Part shown: positions 17,826-26,494 of the stretch, one piece after another
Layout: each line of letters starts with the position of its first letter
Numbering within the stretch: the first letter of the stretch is position 1
Assembly (NCBI GenBank): GCA_963789255.1
Contig: CAWBJW010000002.1
Coordinates: 186,001 to 250,000 of the forward strand
From: DATARH01 sp963789255
Lineage (GTDB): Bacteria > Pseudomonadota > Alphaproteobacteria > ATCC43930 > CGMCC-115725
Length of the DNA: 64,000 nt
Direction of reading: 5' to 3'
Notes under the pieces: model-generated
Told to the model about the DNA's origin: nothing
Databases searched by the model: none
The model's input: the letters and a program-made list of their open reading frames with translations, nothing else
Translations under genes and position numbers: made by a program

Positions 17826-18552
17826 CCGCCACCTCCACATCCCAGATGCCCGGTGCGCCGCCGCGCACGCGCAACAGCGCGACCCGCCAGCGCGGCCGTG
17901 GGCCCTCAGCCCACGGGCTTGATCGGTGGGCGATGCCGGGCTCATCCGCAATCCCGGTCGAGGGCAATGCCGCGACCCGCCAGCGGGTCAGCGCCGCGCT
18001 CGGCTGGTCGCGCCCGGCCATCGCCTCTGCGGCATTGCGCCAGCGCCGCAATATCAGGGCAGTGACGCCGGAGCGCTCGGCGGCAAGCTGCAGGCGGCGG
18101 CCCGCGACCATCGGCAAATGCCCAACTTCGCCGACCACCGCGGCCAGCCCCGCGGCCGGACCGGGGCGCAGCCCTTCCTCGACGGCCCACAGGATCTCGT
18201 CGTCGCGCCGCGCCGCGACCAGTACGAGGCGGGCGGGATCGAGCCCGTGCGCCCGGAGGCCGGGGCCGTAAAGGTCTGGCCGTTTGAGGCACCACAGCAC
18301 CGGGCCGGTTCCGCCCGTTGGGCCGAGCCGGGCGAGGATGGCGGCGGCAAAGCCCGCCGCGGCGGCGCCGTCTTCCTCGTCGCCGCCGGCGCCGGTTATC
18401 TCGTGCACGGCGCCGAGCGCGAGACCGCCGCCCGGCAGGCTCAGGTCGATCGCGGCGACCCTGAAGGGCAGCACGCCATGCCGCGCCGGCCGCTCGAGAT
18501 GCCGGATGCGATCGCGAAGCGCGGTGAGGCTGCTGTTGGTCGCGCGGGACAT
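17728..18552 (-). CDS. imuA: SOS mutagenesis protein ImuA
   Basis: ImuA is a RecA/SulA-like partner of ImuB and DnaE2 in damage-induced mutagenesis. The 274-residue protein shows ALGAVHEITGAGG, a RecA-like core with VLWCLKRPDLYGPGL and LVLVAARRDDEILWAVEEGLR, and the end RWRVALLRVRGGAPGIWDVEVAD. The ATG at 18552 has a GAGGG ribosome site just upstream and begins MSRATNSSLTALRDRIRHLE. A longer start at 18615 would run through the LexA box and is rejected. A segment coding HRSSPWAEGPR may itself come from a repeat, because a similar sequence lies at 62243-62265. It is the first gene of the imuA-imuB-dnaE2 operon. Confidence 0.88.
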   Translation of the reverse strand: MSRATNSSLTALRDRIRHLERPARHGVLPFRVAAIDLSLPGGGLALGAVHEITGAGGDEEDGAAAAGFAAAILARLGPTGGTGPVLWCLKRPDLYGPGLRAHGLDPARLVLVAARRDDEILWAVEEGLRPGPAAGLAAVVGEVGHLPMVAGRRLQLAAERSGVTALILRRWRNAAEAMAGRDQPSAALTRWRVAALPSTGIADEPGIAHRSSPWAEGPRPRWRVALLRVRGGAPGIWDVEVADATGHVCLSAELADRPAAPAWSRAEPVQRRAG

Positions 18553-18580
18553 GCCCTCAAAACACCGTTGCCGCCCTGAT

Positions 18581-18595
18581 GTTGCCTTTTTGTTC
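18581..18595 (-). promoter_or_regulatory. candidate LexA box upstream of imuA
   Basis: The sequence GTTG, seven bases, GTTC matches the alphaproteobacterial LexA operator GTTC-N7-GTTC with one mismatch. It lies 29 bases upstream of the imuA start, where SOS repression of this operon is expected. The distance and spacing fit; binding is inferred. Confidence 0.7.
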
Positions 18596-18854
18596 TCATC
18601 GAAGGCAATTGTCAACCCATCCGCGCCACATTTTGTCCTACCCAGCGCCCGAAAAGGCCTTTAACTTGGCGGTCACCCGCCTCACCTCCGGCGAGAATCA
18701 ATTCTGGTTTTTGGGCGAAAGGTGGACGGTGCAGGAACCTCGATATAGTAGAATTTCTGCCGCATACCGCCTACATGTTGAGGAATGCATTCTTTGTGTC
18801 GCACCCTCGCGGCATGGCGTCATTGACGCTTCCTTGTGAGAGGGGAACAAGGGC
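18596..18854. other. intergenic region between imuA and pyrE
   Basis: Together with the LexA site this is a divergent gap of about 300 bases and is more A/T-rich than the flanks. It must hold the pyrE promoter; AGGGGAACAAGGGC before the pyrE ATG contains a plausible ribosome site. No further gene or repeat is seen. Confidence 0.5.
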
Positions 18855-19430
18855 ATGCTGGCGACGCGAAGGATCTCACCGGGATCCACGATCCTAAAAG
18901 AACAGAGGCTCCGCGAAATTATCCGCGAAAAATCACTCCTGCGCGACACAGATTTTTTGCTCGCATCCGGAGTAGTGAGCAATTATTACTTCAATATGAA
19001 GAAAACAACCCTCGATCCCGAAGGCATATCTTTGGTCGCCGATCTTCTATTTGTACGCCTTCGTGACACGGACTTTCAATTTCTTGGCGGCTTGGAGACT
19101 GGCGCCATTCCTATCGTTACGGCCGTCTCTATGAGAAGCTGGCCGTCGGAAAAGCCAATTAAAAGTTTCTTTGTTCGTGATAAGGCCAAGGATCACGGTA
19201 CTCGGGACCTCATTGACGGCTACATCGAGGATGGGGCGCGGGTCATCATTGTCGATGACGTTACGACAAAAGGTGATTCCGCGATGAAAGCCGTCCAGGC
19301 TGTGAGAAATCGGCACTGCACGGTCGTAAAGGTCATTTCGATCGTGGATCGCCTGGAGGGTGCAAGCGCGAACTTTGATCGAGAAGGCATTCCATTCGAG
19401 CACCTTTTCACGACCAGAGATTTCGATTGA
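18855..19430 (+). CDS. pyrE: orotate phosphoribosyltransferase
   Basis: PyrE joins orotate to PRPP, giving OMP in pyrimidine synthesis. The 191-residue protein has LLASGVVSNYYFNMKKTTLDPEG near the start, the loop segment FFVRDKAKDHGTRDLIDG, and the PRPP-binding motif VIIVDDVTTKGDSAMKAV. All key acidic and loop residues are present. The gene is visibly less GC-rich than its neighbours and could have been acquired together with the following gene, with which it overlaps by four bases (TTGA). No other pyrimidine gene is nearby, as is common for pyrE. Confidence 0.9.
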   Translation: MLATRRISPGSTILKEQRLREIIREKSLLRDTDFLLASGVVSNYYFNMKKTTLDPEGISLVADLLFVRLRDTDFQFLGGLETGAIPIVTAVSMRSWPSEKPIKSFFVRDKAKDHGTRDLIDGYIEDGARVIIVDDVTTKGDSAMKAVQAVRNRHCTVVKVISIVDRLEGASANFDREGIPFEHLFTTRDFD

Positions 19431-19801
19431 CTGAACCTGTAATCATACTTGCTGGGAGACGTTTTCAAGAGTGTCTGATCGCGCAAATCGAACGTGGCGA
19501 ATTCGGCGCGAAAGTTCCTCTTGAAGAATTAGCCTTCTATGCAAGAGAAGTGTGGCGCGCATCGCCGCCACCTACGCATAAGGTATTGGCATTCGTATTG
19601 GAAACGGCTCTTCGGCGGTGGGCCTTTGATGTAAGCGAGCGTTCCGTACCGTTATCGGAGATGGCGGCCTTGCGGCGGGTTTTCCAACCTCCGATTACGC
19701 AAGCCGCGGATAGCCTCGCAGGCAAAGGCGGCGATCCAATCGCTATCGTAGAGGCCCTTGTTCAAGCGATTTCTGACGCGCTGCCGCCACTGAATCCGTA
19801 G
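19427..19801 (+). CDS. hypothetical protein coupled to pyrE
   Basis: A 124-residue soluble protein starting with TTG inside the last codons of pyrE (the TTGA overlap), which suggests translational coupling. The reading runs TEPVIILAGRRFQECLIAQIERGEFGAKVPLEELAFYARE and ends in a helical segment. Composition matches pyrE and is less GC-rich than the surroundings. No signal, membrane span or known motif is recognised. The close linkage suggests a role together with PyrE, but nothing in the sequence states which. Confidence 0.55.
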   Translation: MTEPVIILAGRRFQECLIAQIERGEFGAKVPLEELAFYAREVWRASPPPTHKVLAFVLETALRRWAFDVSERSVPLSEMAALRRVFQPPITQAADSLAGKGGDPIAIVEALVQAISDALPPLNP

Positions 19802-19857
19802 CGGTGGCAATCCAAGCCATGCGCGCAATCAGCTCTGCCGAAACCAAGGAGGTCGAG

Positions 19858-20955
19858 ATGACGGACGCACCCCGCCTGCACACCGCGGACATCGGCACGG
19901 TCGAGGACCGGTTTTTCACGATCCGGGATTTCCGGCTCGCCAACGGCGCGACGATGGCCGAGGCGACGATCGTCTATGAGACCTACGGCCGGCTCGCGCC
20001 AAACGGGCGCAACGCGGTGCTGATCACGCACGGCTACACCGGCAGCCATCACGCCGCCGGGCATAACCCGAAGAACGGCAATCTGCCGGGCTCGTGGGAC
20101 GGGCTGATCGGGCCGGGCAAGGCGATCGACACCGACCAGCTGTTCGTGGTGGCGAGCAACGTGCTGGGGTCGTCCTACGGGTCAACCAACGCCGCCAACA
20201 TCAATCCCCGGACCGACACGCCCTACGGCCCCGATTTCCCGGCAATCACGGTCCGCGACATCGTCGCGGCGCAGAAGGCGCTGCTCGACAGGCTCGGGGT
20301 CAAGCACCTCGTCGCCGTCGCCGGGCCGTCCTACGGCGGCTACCAGGCTTTCCAGTGGGCGGTCGCCTATCCCGACTTCATGGATGCGATCGTCCCGGTC
20401 AATACCGCACCATGGGCGTCGGCCAACACCGACAAGCAGCTCGCCGAGATGACGGCGCGTCTCGCCGCCGATCCCGAATGGCATGGCGGGCGGTACTACG
20501 GCCGAAGTGGCGCCAAGAGCGGCGGTGCCAAGACCGCGCTGACCGAGATCCGGGTCGAGACCCTGAAGCGCTACGGCATCGAGGCGAACCTCATGCCGCG
20601 CTACCCGGACCCGGCCGAGCGCGAAGCGGCGATCCGTACCCTCGCCGCCAATTGGGCGCAGAACTGGGACGCCAACTCGCTGCTCATTCTGCGCCGGGCG
20701 CTCCTCGGCTTCGACACAAGGCCCGATTTCGGCAAGATCACGGCCAAGGTGCTTTACGTCTTGTGCCGCAGCGACGCGCTGTTCCCGCCGAAGATCGCCC
20801 CGGCGGTCATCGCGGCGCTCGGCGCGGCCGGCGTCGCGGCGCGCTATTTCGAGATCGACAGCGATCTCGGCCATAGTTCGAGCGGACCCGAGCACGCCAA
20901 ATGGTCGCCGGTGCTGCGCGAGTTCCTGATGCCGCTGGTTGCCAGCGCGAGTTGA
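19858..20955 (+). CDS. homoserine O-acetyltransferase-like alpha/beta hydrolase
   Basis: The 365-residue protein belongs to the MetX-type alpha/beta hydrolases that acylate homoserine or hydrolyse related esters. The nucleophile Ser158 sits in AGPSYGGYQAFQW, the acid Asp in CRSDALFPP and the His in DSDLGHSSSG. The substrate loop THGYTGSHHAAGHN is conserved. An AAGGAGG ribosome site lies 6 bases before the ATG at 19858, which rules out an upstream start at 19804. MetX enzymes usually show the longer GGSMGGMQ nucleophile elbow; here it is GPSYGGYQ, a variant seen in uncharacterised MetX-like hydrolases. A methionine role is therefore not assured. Confidence 0.75.
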   Translation: MTDAPRLHTADIGTVEDRFFTIRDFRLANGATMAEATIVYETYGRLAPNGRNAVLITHGYTGSHHAAGHNPKNGNLPGSWDGLIGPGKAIDTDQLFVVASNVLGSSYGSTNAANINPRTDTPYGPDFPAITVRDIVAAQKALLDRLGVKHLVAVAGPSYGGYQAFQWAVAYPDFMDAIVPVNTAPWASANTDKQLAEMTARLAADPEWHGGRYYGRSGAKSGGAKTALTEIRVETLKRYGIEANLMPRYPDPAEREAAIRTLAANWAQNWDANSLLILRRALLGFDTRPDFGKITAKVLYVLCRSDALFPPKIAPAVIAALGAAGVAARYFEIDSDLGHSSSGPEHAKWSPVLREFLMPLVASAS

Positions 20956-21134
20956 TGCTCGGTGCATCAAGACTTCCGCACTTCACGCGATCCGCTCGCC
21001 AAACGGAAGAGTTCCGAGCGGGCCGTAACCGGAACCCTGTCCCGCCGGGAACAAGCTCGGCTCCGAACGGAAGCGCATGGCGTCAGCAGATCGTCACCAT
21101 CAGTCAACTACCAGGGGTATTTTTGAGACGAAAG

Positions 21135-22352
21135 CTAGCCTCGGAAAGACCCGATCAGGTCGAGCCAATCCTCCATGAGCCGGGTCATCAGAAAGCGGCG
21201 CCGCACGCTCGCGCGCGCCTGAGCGCCAAGCCGCTGGCGCAGATCAGGATCCTTGAGGAGTTGAGCGATCCGTTCGGCCAGCTGCTCGACGGTATCGACC
21301 AGGAAGCCGTTGATGCCGTCGTCAATCTGATGGCGGATGCCGCCGACGCGGCCGCCGATCACAGCCGCGCCTTTCCACATCGCCTCGGTGACGGTAAGGC
21401 CAAAGCCCTCGCGCAGCGATTTCTGCACCACCACGGCTGCCCGACGCTGCAATGCGTTGACCAGCGCCAAGTCCTGCACCGAAAGAATGCGGATCCGCTC
21501 CTCGCTGTTGCGGCAAATCCTGGTGAAGACCTCCAGACCGCCAGGATCGTCGGTCGCCACATTTCCGACCAAGACGAGCGTCGCATCGACCTGGCGGCGC
21601 GCCAGCCGGAACGCATCGATGACCCCTTGCGGGTCCTTCCATTTGTCAAAACGCGATACCTGCACGACGAGCGGCAGGTCGGTCGGGATCTCGTAATGGC
21701 TGAGACAATCCTCGATCTCTTCATCCGACAGGTTTTTGTTAGTGGTCGAAAAGGGGTTGATTGCCGGCATGATGAAGCGCTGCGGTGGGCTGATCTTCTG
21801 CGCGTATTCCGGAAGCGACAGAACAACCGCGTCGTAGCGCTCGACAAAGCCTGCCAAATAGCGCCACAGCTCCGGGTGCGGGTTACTCAGGTCGATATGG
21901 CATCGCCACACCCAGGGGACCTTCTTGGGGAGGAAATCGATGAGCGGCAATGGCTGAGGGTCATGGACGATGACGAGATCGTGGTCGAGATGCATGCGCG
22001 CGGCGTTCTCGAACACGACTTCCTCGTAGATGTCGCGCTTCAGCTCGCTCAGATTGATGTCATCGCCCTGCAGCGCATTGTGCATCATCTTCGTGATAGT
22101 GAAGAAGTCCGGGCGTCCTTGCAGGACGCGCCATCCGGTCCGGATGCCGGACGCGTTCATCAGCAAGGTGAGCGATGAGAGAATATCGGCGACACCGCCG
22201 CCGTAATAGGTGGAATTGACGTTCACCACGCGCATATCGCACAGTCGCTCGGCCTTGCGGCTGATGCGGTCGACCGCCTCCGCGCCGATCAGCGGCTCGT
22301 AATCTGCTACGGTGACGAGCTGGTAGCGGGCCTTGGCTGAAACCCTGGCCAT
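21135..22352 (-). CDS. GT4 glycosyltransferase, TreT-like trehalose synthase
   Basis: The protein resembles trehalose glycosyltransferring synthase (TreT), which makes trehalose from a nucleotide-glucose donor and glucose. Visible marks are VNVNSTYYGGGVADIL, HDPQPLPLIDFLP, VWRCHIDLSNPHPELW and the GT4 donor site LREGFGLTVTEAMWKGAAVIGG. It is about 405 residues with no export signal. The start at 22352 (MARVSAKARYQLVTVADYEPL) is preferred, because an earlier ATG would read through the hairpin at 22381. It follows hsp20 on the same strand by about 70 bases, so trehalose and a small chaperone appear to be made together in stress. A trehalose phosphorylase role is an alternative. Confidence 0.75.
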   Translation of the reverse strand: MARVSAKARYQLVTVADYEPLIGAEAVDRISRKAERLCDMRVVNVNSTYYGGGVADILSSLTLLMNASGIRTGWRVLQGRPDFFTITKMMHNALQGDDINLSELKRDIYEEVVFENAARMHLDHDLVIVHDPQPLPLIDFLPKKVPWVWRCHIDLSNPHPELWRYLAGFVERYDAVVLSLPEYAQKISPPQRFIMPAINPFSTTNKNLSDEEIEDCLSHYEIPTDLPLVVQVSRFDKWKDPQGVIDAFRLARRQVDATLVLVGNVATDDPGGLEVFTRICRNSEERIRILSVQDLALVNALQRRAAVVVQKSLREGFGLTVTEAMWKGAAVIGGRVGGIRHQIDDGINGFLVDTVEQLAERIAQLLKDPDLRQRLGAQARASVRRRFLMTRLMEDWLDLIGSFRG

Positions 22353-22380
22353 CCCACGCCCTACCCGGACGCCGCTCGCG

Positions 22381-22404
22381 GGTGGCGGGGCGAGCCCCGC
22401 CACC
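22381..22404 (-). terminator. strong hairpin between hsp20 and the TreT-like gene
   Basis: GGTGGCGGGGC pairs perfectly with GCCCCGCCACC around a two-base centre. It lies 20 bases after the hsp20 stop and has no T-run. It may be a partial terminator, or an mRNA-stabilising stem that keeps hsp20 message higher than that of the following gene. Confidence 0.5.
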
Positions 22405-22423
22405 CGGGCCATGCCGGTGCCGG

Positions 22424-22960
22424 TCAGGCTGCGGCCTTGACCTCGATCTTCCTCCGCGGCTTCTGCGCTTCCACCGTCTTCGGCAGGGTGAGGGTCAGCA
22501 CGCCTTTCGACAGGTCGGCGGCAATCCTGTCACGGTCAACGCCTTCGGGCAGCGCGAACGAGCGCTGGAACGAGCCGTAGGCACGCTCGGACACGTAGCG
22601 GTTCTTATCTTGCTCATCCTTCTCGTAGCGCTTTTCGCCTTTGAGGGTGAGCACATCGCCCGAAACGGTGATGTCGATGTTCTTCTGCTCCAAGCCCGGC
22701 AGCTCGGCAGTTATCTTGTACGCCTTGTCGTCTTCGGTCACGTCAACGGCAGGGGCGGAGAGACTGAACGAGCTTTCGGTGCGCCAGGCTGGTTCGACAT
22801 CGAACATACGGCGGAGCGACGGCAGGCTGAACCCGCCGGCAAAACGGTCGAACAGCCGGTCCATATCGCTGCGGAACGACTGCCACACATCCGGCATCCG
22901 CGTCGGGGACGGGGACGGGGACGGGGTGGTTTTTGTCACTTCGAGTTGGGTTTGTGTCAT
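22424..22960 (-). CDS. small heat shock protein, Hsp20 family
   Basis: A 178-residue alpha-crystallin chaperone that holds unfolding proteins. It begins MTQTQLEVTKTTPSPSPSPTRMPDVWQSF and has the alpha-crystallin domain from about residue 70: APAVDVTEDDKAYKITAELPGLEQKNIDITV, then VSERAYGSFQRSFALPEGVD and GVLTLTLPK. The variable tail ends in RRKIEVKAAA. The ATG at 22960 has a GGAG site before it. A sigma-32-like promoter lies about 70 bases upstream. The repeated Ser-Pro in the N-terminus is a small tandem run. Confidence 0.92.
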   Translation of the reverse strand: MTQTQLEVTKTTPSPSPSPTRMPDVWQSFRSDMDRLFDRFAGGFSLPSLRRMFDVEPAWRTESSFSLSAPAVDVTEDDKAYKITAELPGLEQKNIDITVSGDVLTLKGEKRYEKDEQDKNRYVSERAYGSFQRSFALPEGVDRDRIAADLSKGVLTLTLPKTVEAQKPRRKIEVKAAA

Positions 22961-23026
22961 TAAATACTCCATCTCAAAAAAGATACAGCCGACCTCAGGT
23001 TGAATGCCCCTAACCGGATATTTAGC

Positions 23027-23054
23027 ACATGGGGCCGATAACTTTTGAATACAA
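23027..23054 (-). promoter_or_regulatory. candidate heat-shock (RpoH) promoter of hsp20
   Basis: On the minus strand the sequence reads GTTGTAT, a 14-base spacer, then CCCCATGT. The second box is a perfect match to the sigma-32 -10 pattern CCCCATNT; the first keeps TTG of CTTGAAA. The transcript would have a leader of about 60 bases before the hsp20 ATG, containing a TTTTTT run shortly before the GGAG site. A thermosensing role of that leader is possible but not shown. Confidence 0.65.
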
Positions 23055-23468
23055 CCCGAAATCCAATTTATGAGATTTCTGAGTTTTTTCCGAACTATTA
23101 ACCTGTTGTATTTACGACGGCGTGGAGTTTCCATTGAAAATTCTCGTTACGGCGCTGATTTAAAGGGTAATTCGGTTTCCGCTGTGGAGTTTCCGAAATG
23201 CGTCCCTCGCGAAGCCGAGGCCACCGGCGCCGACATTGGCCGGGGTCTTGGATGTCGCAACGTACGAAATCGGCGCAAAGGCAGTCATCGAACACGAAGC
23301 CGAGGGCGGGCAAAAATTGGCTGCAGATTCCTTGCAGACGCAGCAAACGCATTGAGTGGGACCAGGGTTTCCGCGACCGTCGTCCGATCGCGGTCAGCGC
23401 AACAGCAGCACTGGCTCTACGATCGGCGCACAGGCGACAGTGGGCACCCGAACAACATGTGCGGCGCG
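23055..23468. other. non-coding stretch between ctp and hsp20
   Basis: About 410 bases lie between the corrected ctp stop and the hsp20 promoter. The frame of ctp stays open through it by chance, but the residues are rich in Arg and Cys and match no protease. The half nearest hsp20 is A/T-rich. No gene or repeat family is seen. Confidence 0.55.
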
Positions 23469-24795
23469 CTACCGCGCCGCGGCGCGACGGCCGCCGAGGA
23501 AGTCGAGGGTGGCAGTCGAGCTGAGCGTCCTTTGCCGTGCCGATAATCTTCGGATTGATCGGGTGGTCGGTGTCACCGGCGCTCGGCGTTGGGCCGGCGG
23601 AAGGCAGCGGCGCGCCCTTCGGCGCGAGCGCGCCGATCGGCTTGAGCGCGCCGAACAGGTCGCTCTCATAGGTGATTAGCGCGTTGGCCACCTGCTCGTC
23701 CCTGGGCAGGGGGACGATCCGATCGGGGGTGATGCCGTGGCCCTGGATCGAGGCGCCGGAGGGCGTGTAGTAGAGCGCGGTCGTCAGGCGCAGCGCGCCG
23801 TGGCCGTCGAGCGGGAGGATGCTCTGCACCGATCCCTTGCCGAAACTGCGGGTCCCCATGATCGTCGCGCGCCGGTTGTCCTGCAGCGCGCCGGCGACGA
23901 TCTCCGAGGCCGAGGCCGAGGCGCCGTTGATCAGCACCGCCATCGGCGTCCCCCGGATCAGGTCGCCGTTCGGCGGCGCATCGTAGACTTGGTTTTCGTC
24001 GGGCTCGCGGCCGCGTGTCGTCACCACCGTGCCCGAGTCGAGAAAATCGCCGGCAACCTCGACGGCGGCATCGAGCAGGCCGCCGGCGTTGTTGCGCAGA
24101 TCGAGGACCAGGCCGGCCAACCGGCCGCCCGCTTGCTGGCGCAGATGGGAGAGCGCGGTGCGCAGTTCGCCCGGGGTGTTCTCGTCGAAGGTGCTGATCC
24201 GGACATAGCCGATTCGGCCGGGCTTCAGCGCCGCCTTGACCGAATCGACATGGATGATGGCGCGCGTCATCGTCACGTCGAAAGTCGGCCGGTTGACCCG
24301 CGCGATCGTCAGCACGATGCGGGTCCCGGGGTTGCCGCGCAGCCGCCGGACGACCTCGCCGATATCCAACCCGACGATCGCGTGCCCATCGGCCTTGATG
24401 ATGCGGTCGCCGGGCTCGATGCCCGCGGCCGCGGCCGGGGTGCCCTCGATCGCCGCGATGACCTGCGGCACCCCGTCTTCAACCGAAATCTCGATGCCGA
24501 CCCCGCCGAACTGGCCGCTGGTGGTGGCGATCAGCTCGTTATACTCGCGCTTAGTCATGTAATCGGAATGCGGATCGAGCTTGGTCAGCATGCCTTTGAG
24601 GGCGCCCTCGACGAGTTGGTCGGGCGTGACCGGAACGACGTAGCTCTGCTCGACTTGGCGCATCGCGTTCTCGATCAGCGCGAGATCGCCCGGCCCGACC
24701 GGCGGGTCGGCGGCAAGCGAACTGCAGCCGGCGACGCTGAACAGCAGGACCAGAAAAGCGGCGGAGGACAATACCTTGAGGCGGATCCGCGGCAT
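23469..24795 (-). CDS. S41-family C-terminal processing peptidase, lipoprotein, frameshifted near the end
   Basis: A periplasmic Ctp/tail-specific protease. The signal ends in a lipobox (VLLFSVAGC). A PDZ domain (FGGVGIEISVEDGVPQVIAAIEGTPAAAAGI) precedes the catalytic core with the Ser in NGASASASEIVAGALQD and the Lys in GTRSFGKGSVQS. Near 23523 the frame slips: AKDAQLD should run on to ALDFLGGRRAAAR and a TAG at 23469, which is read in another frame. The length of about 440 residues is normal for this family. Substrates could be cell-wall enzymes, as for CtpA. Confidence 0.9.
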
Positions 24796-24843
24796 GTCGA
24801 AGCGTTGCGATTGGGGTGCAATGGAAATTATAGCGTAAACTCC

Positions 24844-25812
24844 CTAATGGGTTGAAATTCCGGCAGGTGCGATCACACGGTTGTAGAAATCCTCGTATTC
24901 CTCGCCCGCACCTCCGTCGATCTGCGACAATCGATAGAATCGGTCAGTTGACGGGCTTTCCTGGTGCGCCATAGCGATGTTGATCCGATCGACGTTTACC
25001 ACAGTCCAGCGCTCCACATACCCGTCCGCTTTAGCCTTTTGATGGCTCTTTTCCGCCTCGCCGATCCGGTTATGGATGTTCGAAAAATCGAGACCGGCCT
25101 TGACCTCGATTGCGACGATGTTCCAAAGGCTTGTGGCGGTCATCTCCTCTTGGATTCTGATATCGGGATCGGAGGCAAAACGTATAAGGACGCGCCTGCC
25201 GGCGGCATTCTTGATCTCGATTAGTTGAGGCGCGGTCTTCGTGACGGCGTGGGCAACTATCGCCGATATCGCGTCGAAGACCTTCACGATACCGGCTATC
25301 CCTGCCTTAACATTGTAGCCACCTCGGAGTTGAGGGCCGACTGTAAGTAACGCAAGGTCGTCTAACAGGCCGGCGCTGATCCTCCTCGCGCCTATCCCGT
25401 CGAGCAGCATTGCGGAGGCGCCGGCAAGTCCTGCGCATAGCGCTTCGAGACCGCTTTCCTGTACCGCGTTGAGCGAGCCAGACTCTTCCATCGATTTGAA
25501 CCGGCCAAGCCCGGCCACCCCATAAAGCGCTTTCTGGCTAAATCCCAGGAGCAAGCGGTAGTATCCGAGAAGGCGGGGTTCCGCGCGAAGGACGCAAGGT
25601 ACCCCGAACATAAGCTCGCCCCGCAAACCGTGCCCCGCGAGCTTTGTTAGGCTGTCACGGGCGACGAACATTGCCAACTCGGCATCAATTTCCGTAATAT
25701 CGAGACGAGATATGGTCCTACTCAACGCCTCCTGAAGATAGGATTCGCGTATCTGTTCCAGCGCAAAGGCAAAATCGACCTGAAGCTGCGGTGGTGGGAT
25801 CAGTATCGTCAC
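24844..25812 (-). CDS. type II restriction endonuclease, XcyI-like
   Basis: The 322-residue protein resembles the XcyI/XmaI family, which cuts CCCGGG. It has LQVDFAFALEQIRESYLQEALSR, GLRGELMFGVPCVL and the catalytic PD...ExK pair in DPDIRIQEE and IVAIEVKAGLDFSNIHNR. The GTG at 25812 aligns with the family start and lies 8 bases after the methyltransferase stop; the frame stays open further upstream without homology. It is less GC-rich than neighbouring housekeeping genes, as is usual for mobile restriction systems. The target CCCGGG is inferred from the family only; this site occurs many times in the window. Confidence 0.75.
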   Translation of the reverse strand: MTILIPPPQLQVDFAFALEQIRESYLQEALSRTISRLDITEIDAELAMFVARDSLTKLAGHGLRGELMFGVPCVLRAEPRLLGYYRLLLGFSQKALYGVAGLGRFKSMEESGSLNAVQESGLEALCAGLAGASAMLLDGIGARRISAGLLDDLALLTVGPQLRGGYNVKAGIAGIVKVFDAISAIVAHAVTKTAPQLIEIKNAAGRRVLIRFASDPDIRIQEEMTATSLWNIVAIEVKAGLDFSNIHNRIGEAEKSHQKAKADGYVERWTVVNVDRINIAMAHQESPSTDRFYRLSQIDGGAGEEYEDFYNRVIAPAGISTH

Positions 25813-25819
25813 GACTGGC

Positions 25820-26494
25820 TTATTCGCAGCGACTGGATTTGCGGAACACGAGCCAGTAGCAATGCTGTCGGCGCGTGTGGTGTGCCACTTTCCATTTCGG
25901 ATCGATGATCGGTCCCTTGCGAACCTTGATGATGCAGTCGCAGGCGGTAAACCCGACATCCTGGCCCGCGCCAATAAGGTCTACATGAGCCCACTGGTAG
26001 CGGTGATTGTGCACGTAATCCGTAATCTTGCAGAGTAGCACGCCGTCGTCGACCAGCACTCGCCGCGCCTCAGCCATGAAGGCCGGGTAGGTATGCGAGA
26101 AGCTGTAGCCGTGTTCCTTCGGGGAGCGCGCGCCCAGGCCAAATCGGATGTTGAAGTCCTTTGACCGGTCGCGTCCCTGGTTCGGGATATGTGGCGGGTC
26201 GTATACGATCACGTCGAAGGTCGCATCGCGGAAAGGCATCGCCGTATTGTCCGCACAGACGGCCGGACCATGCTGTGGGGCGATATCTAGGCCGATCACC
26301 GGCCGGCCGCTGCCTCGCCAGAAACGACCACCATTTACCGTCGCGTCAAGGATTAGCTTAGGTTCGCGGTGCGGGTAAAACGAGAGCAGCTGTTCGATCA
26401 GCTCGGCGTCGTCTTCGCCGTACCATACGGAATTGAGCGGGGCATACCCTTCGTTATCCAGCCCTTCGGCGACCGACATTCCCGGTGCGATCAT
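25820..26494 (-). CDS. DNA methyltransferase paired with the XcyI-like nuclease
   Basis: A 224-residue SAM-dependent methyltransferase. The order is motif I (LILDATVNGGRFW), an acidic motif II (VIGLDIAPQH), CADNTAMPF, then the catalytic DPPHIPNQG. The DPPH form belongs to amino-methyltransferases (N6-adenine or N4-cytosine). Position directly before the nuclease makes it the protecting enzyme of a type II system. The ATG at 26494 overlaps the maiA stop (ATGA); a second ATG at 26479 is an alternative. It is small, with no obvious extra target-recognition domain. Confidence 0.75.
   Translation of the reverse strand: MIAPGMSVAEGLDNEGYAPLNSVWYGEDDAELIEQLLSFYPHREPKLILDATVNGGRFWRGSGRPVIGLDIAPQHGPAVCADNTAMPFRDATFDVIVYDPPHIPNQGRDRSKDFNIRFGLGARSPKEHGYSFSHTYPAFMAEARRVLVDDGVLLCKITDYVHNHRYQWAHVDLIGAGQDVGFTACDCIIKVRKGPIIDPKWKVAHHTRRQHCYWLVFRKSSRCE

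Noticed and set aside
18553..18615. An upstream start for imuA at 18615
   Set aside because: It would place coding sequence over the LexA-type operator, while ATG 18552 has a ribosome site and fits the family start.
22900..22960. A proven RNA thermometer in the hsp20 leader
   Set aside because: A T-run before the GGAG site is suggestive, but no stable hairpin sequestering the site could be drawn by eye; kept only as a remark at the promoter.
23098..23468. A long C-terminal extension of the processing protease
   Set aside because: The conserved end ALDFLGGRRAAAR and its stop at 23469 are read in another frame after a one-base slip; the extension is non-homologous read-through.
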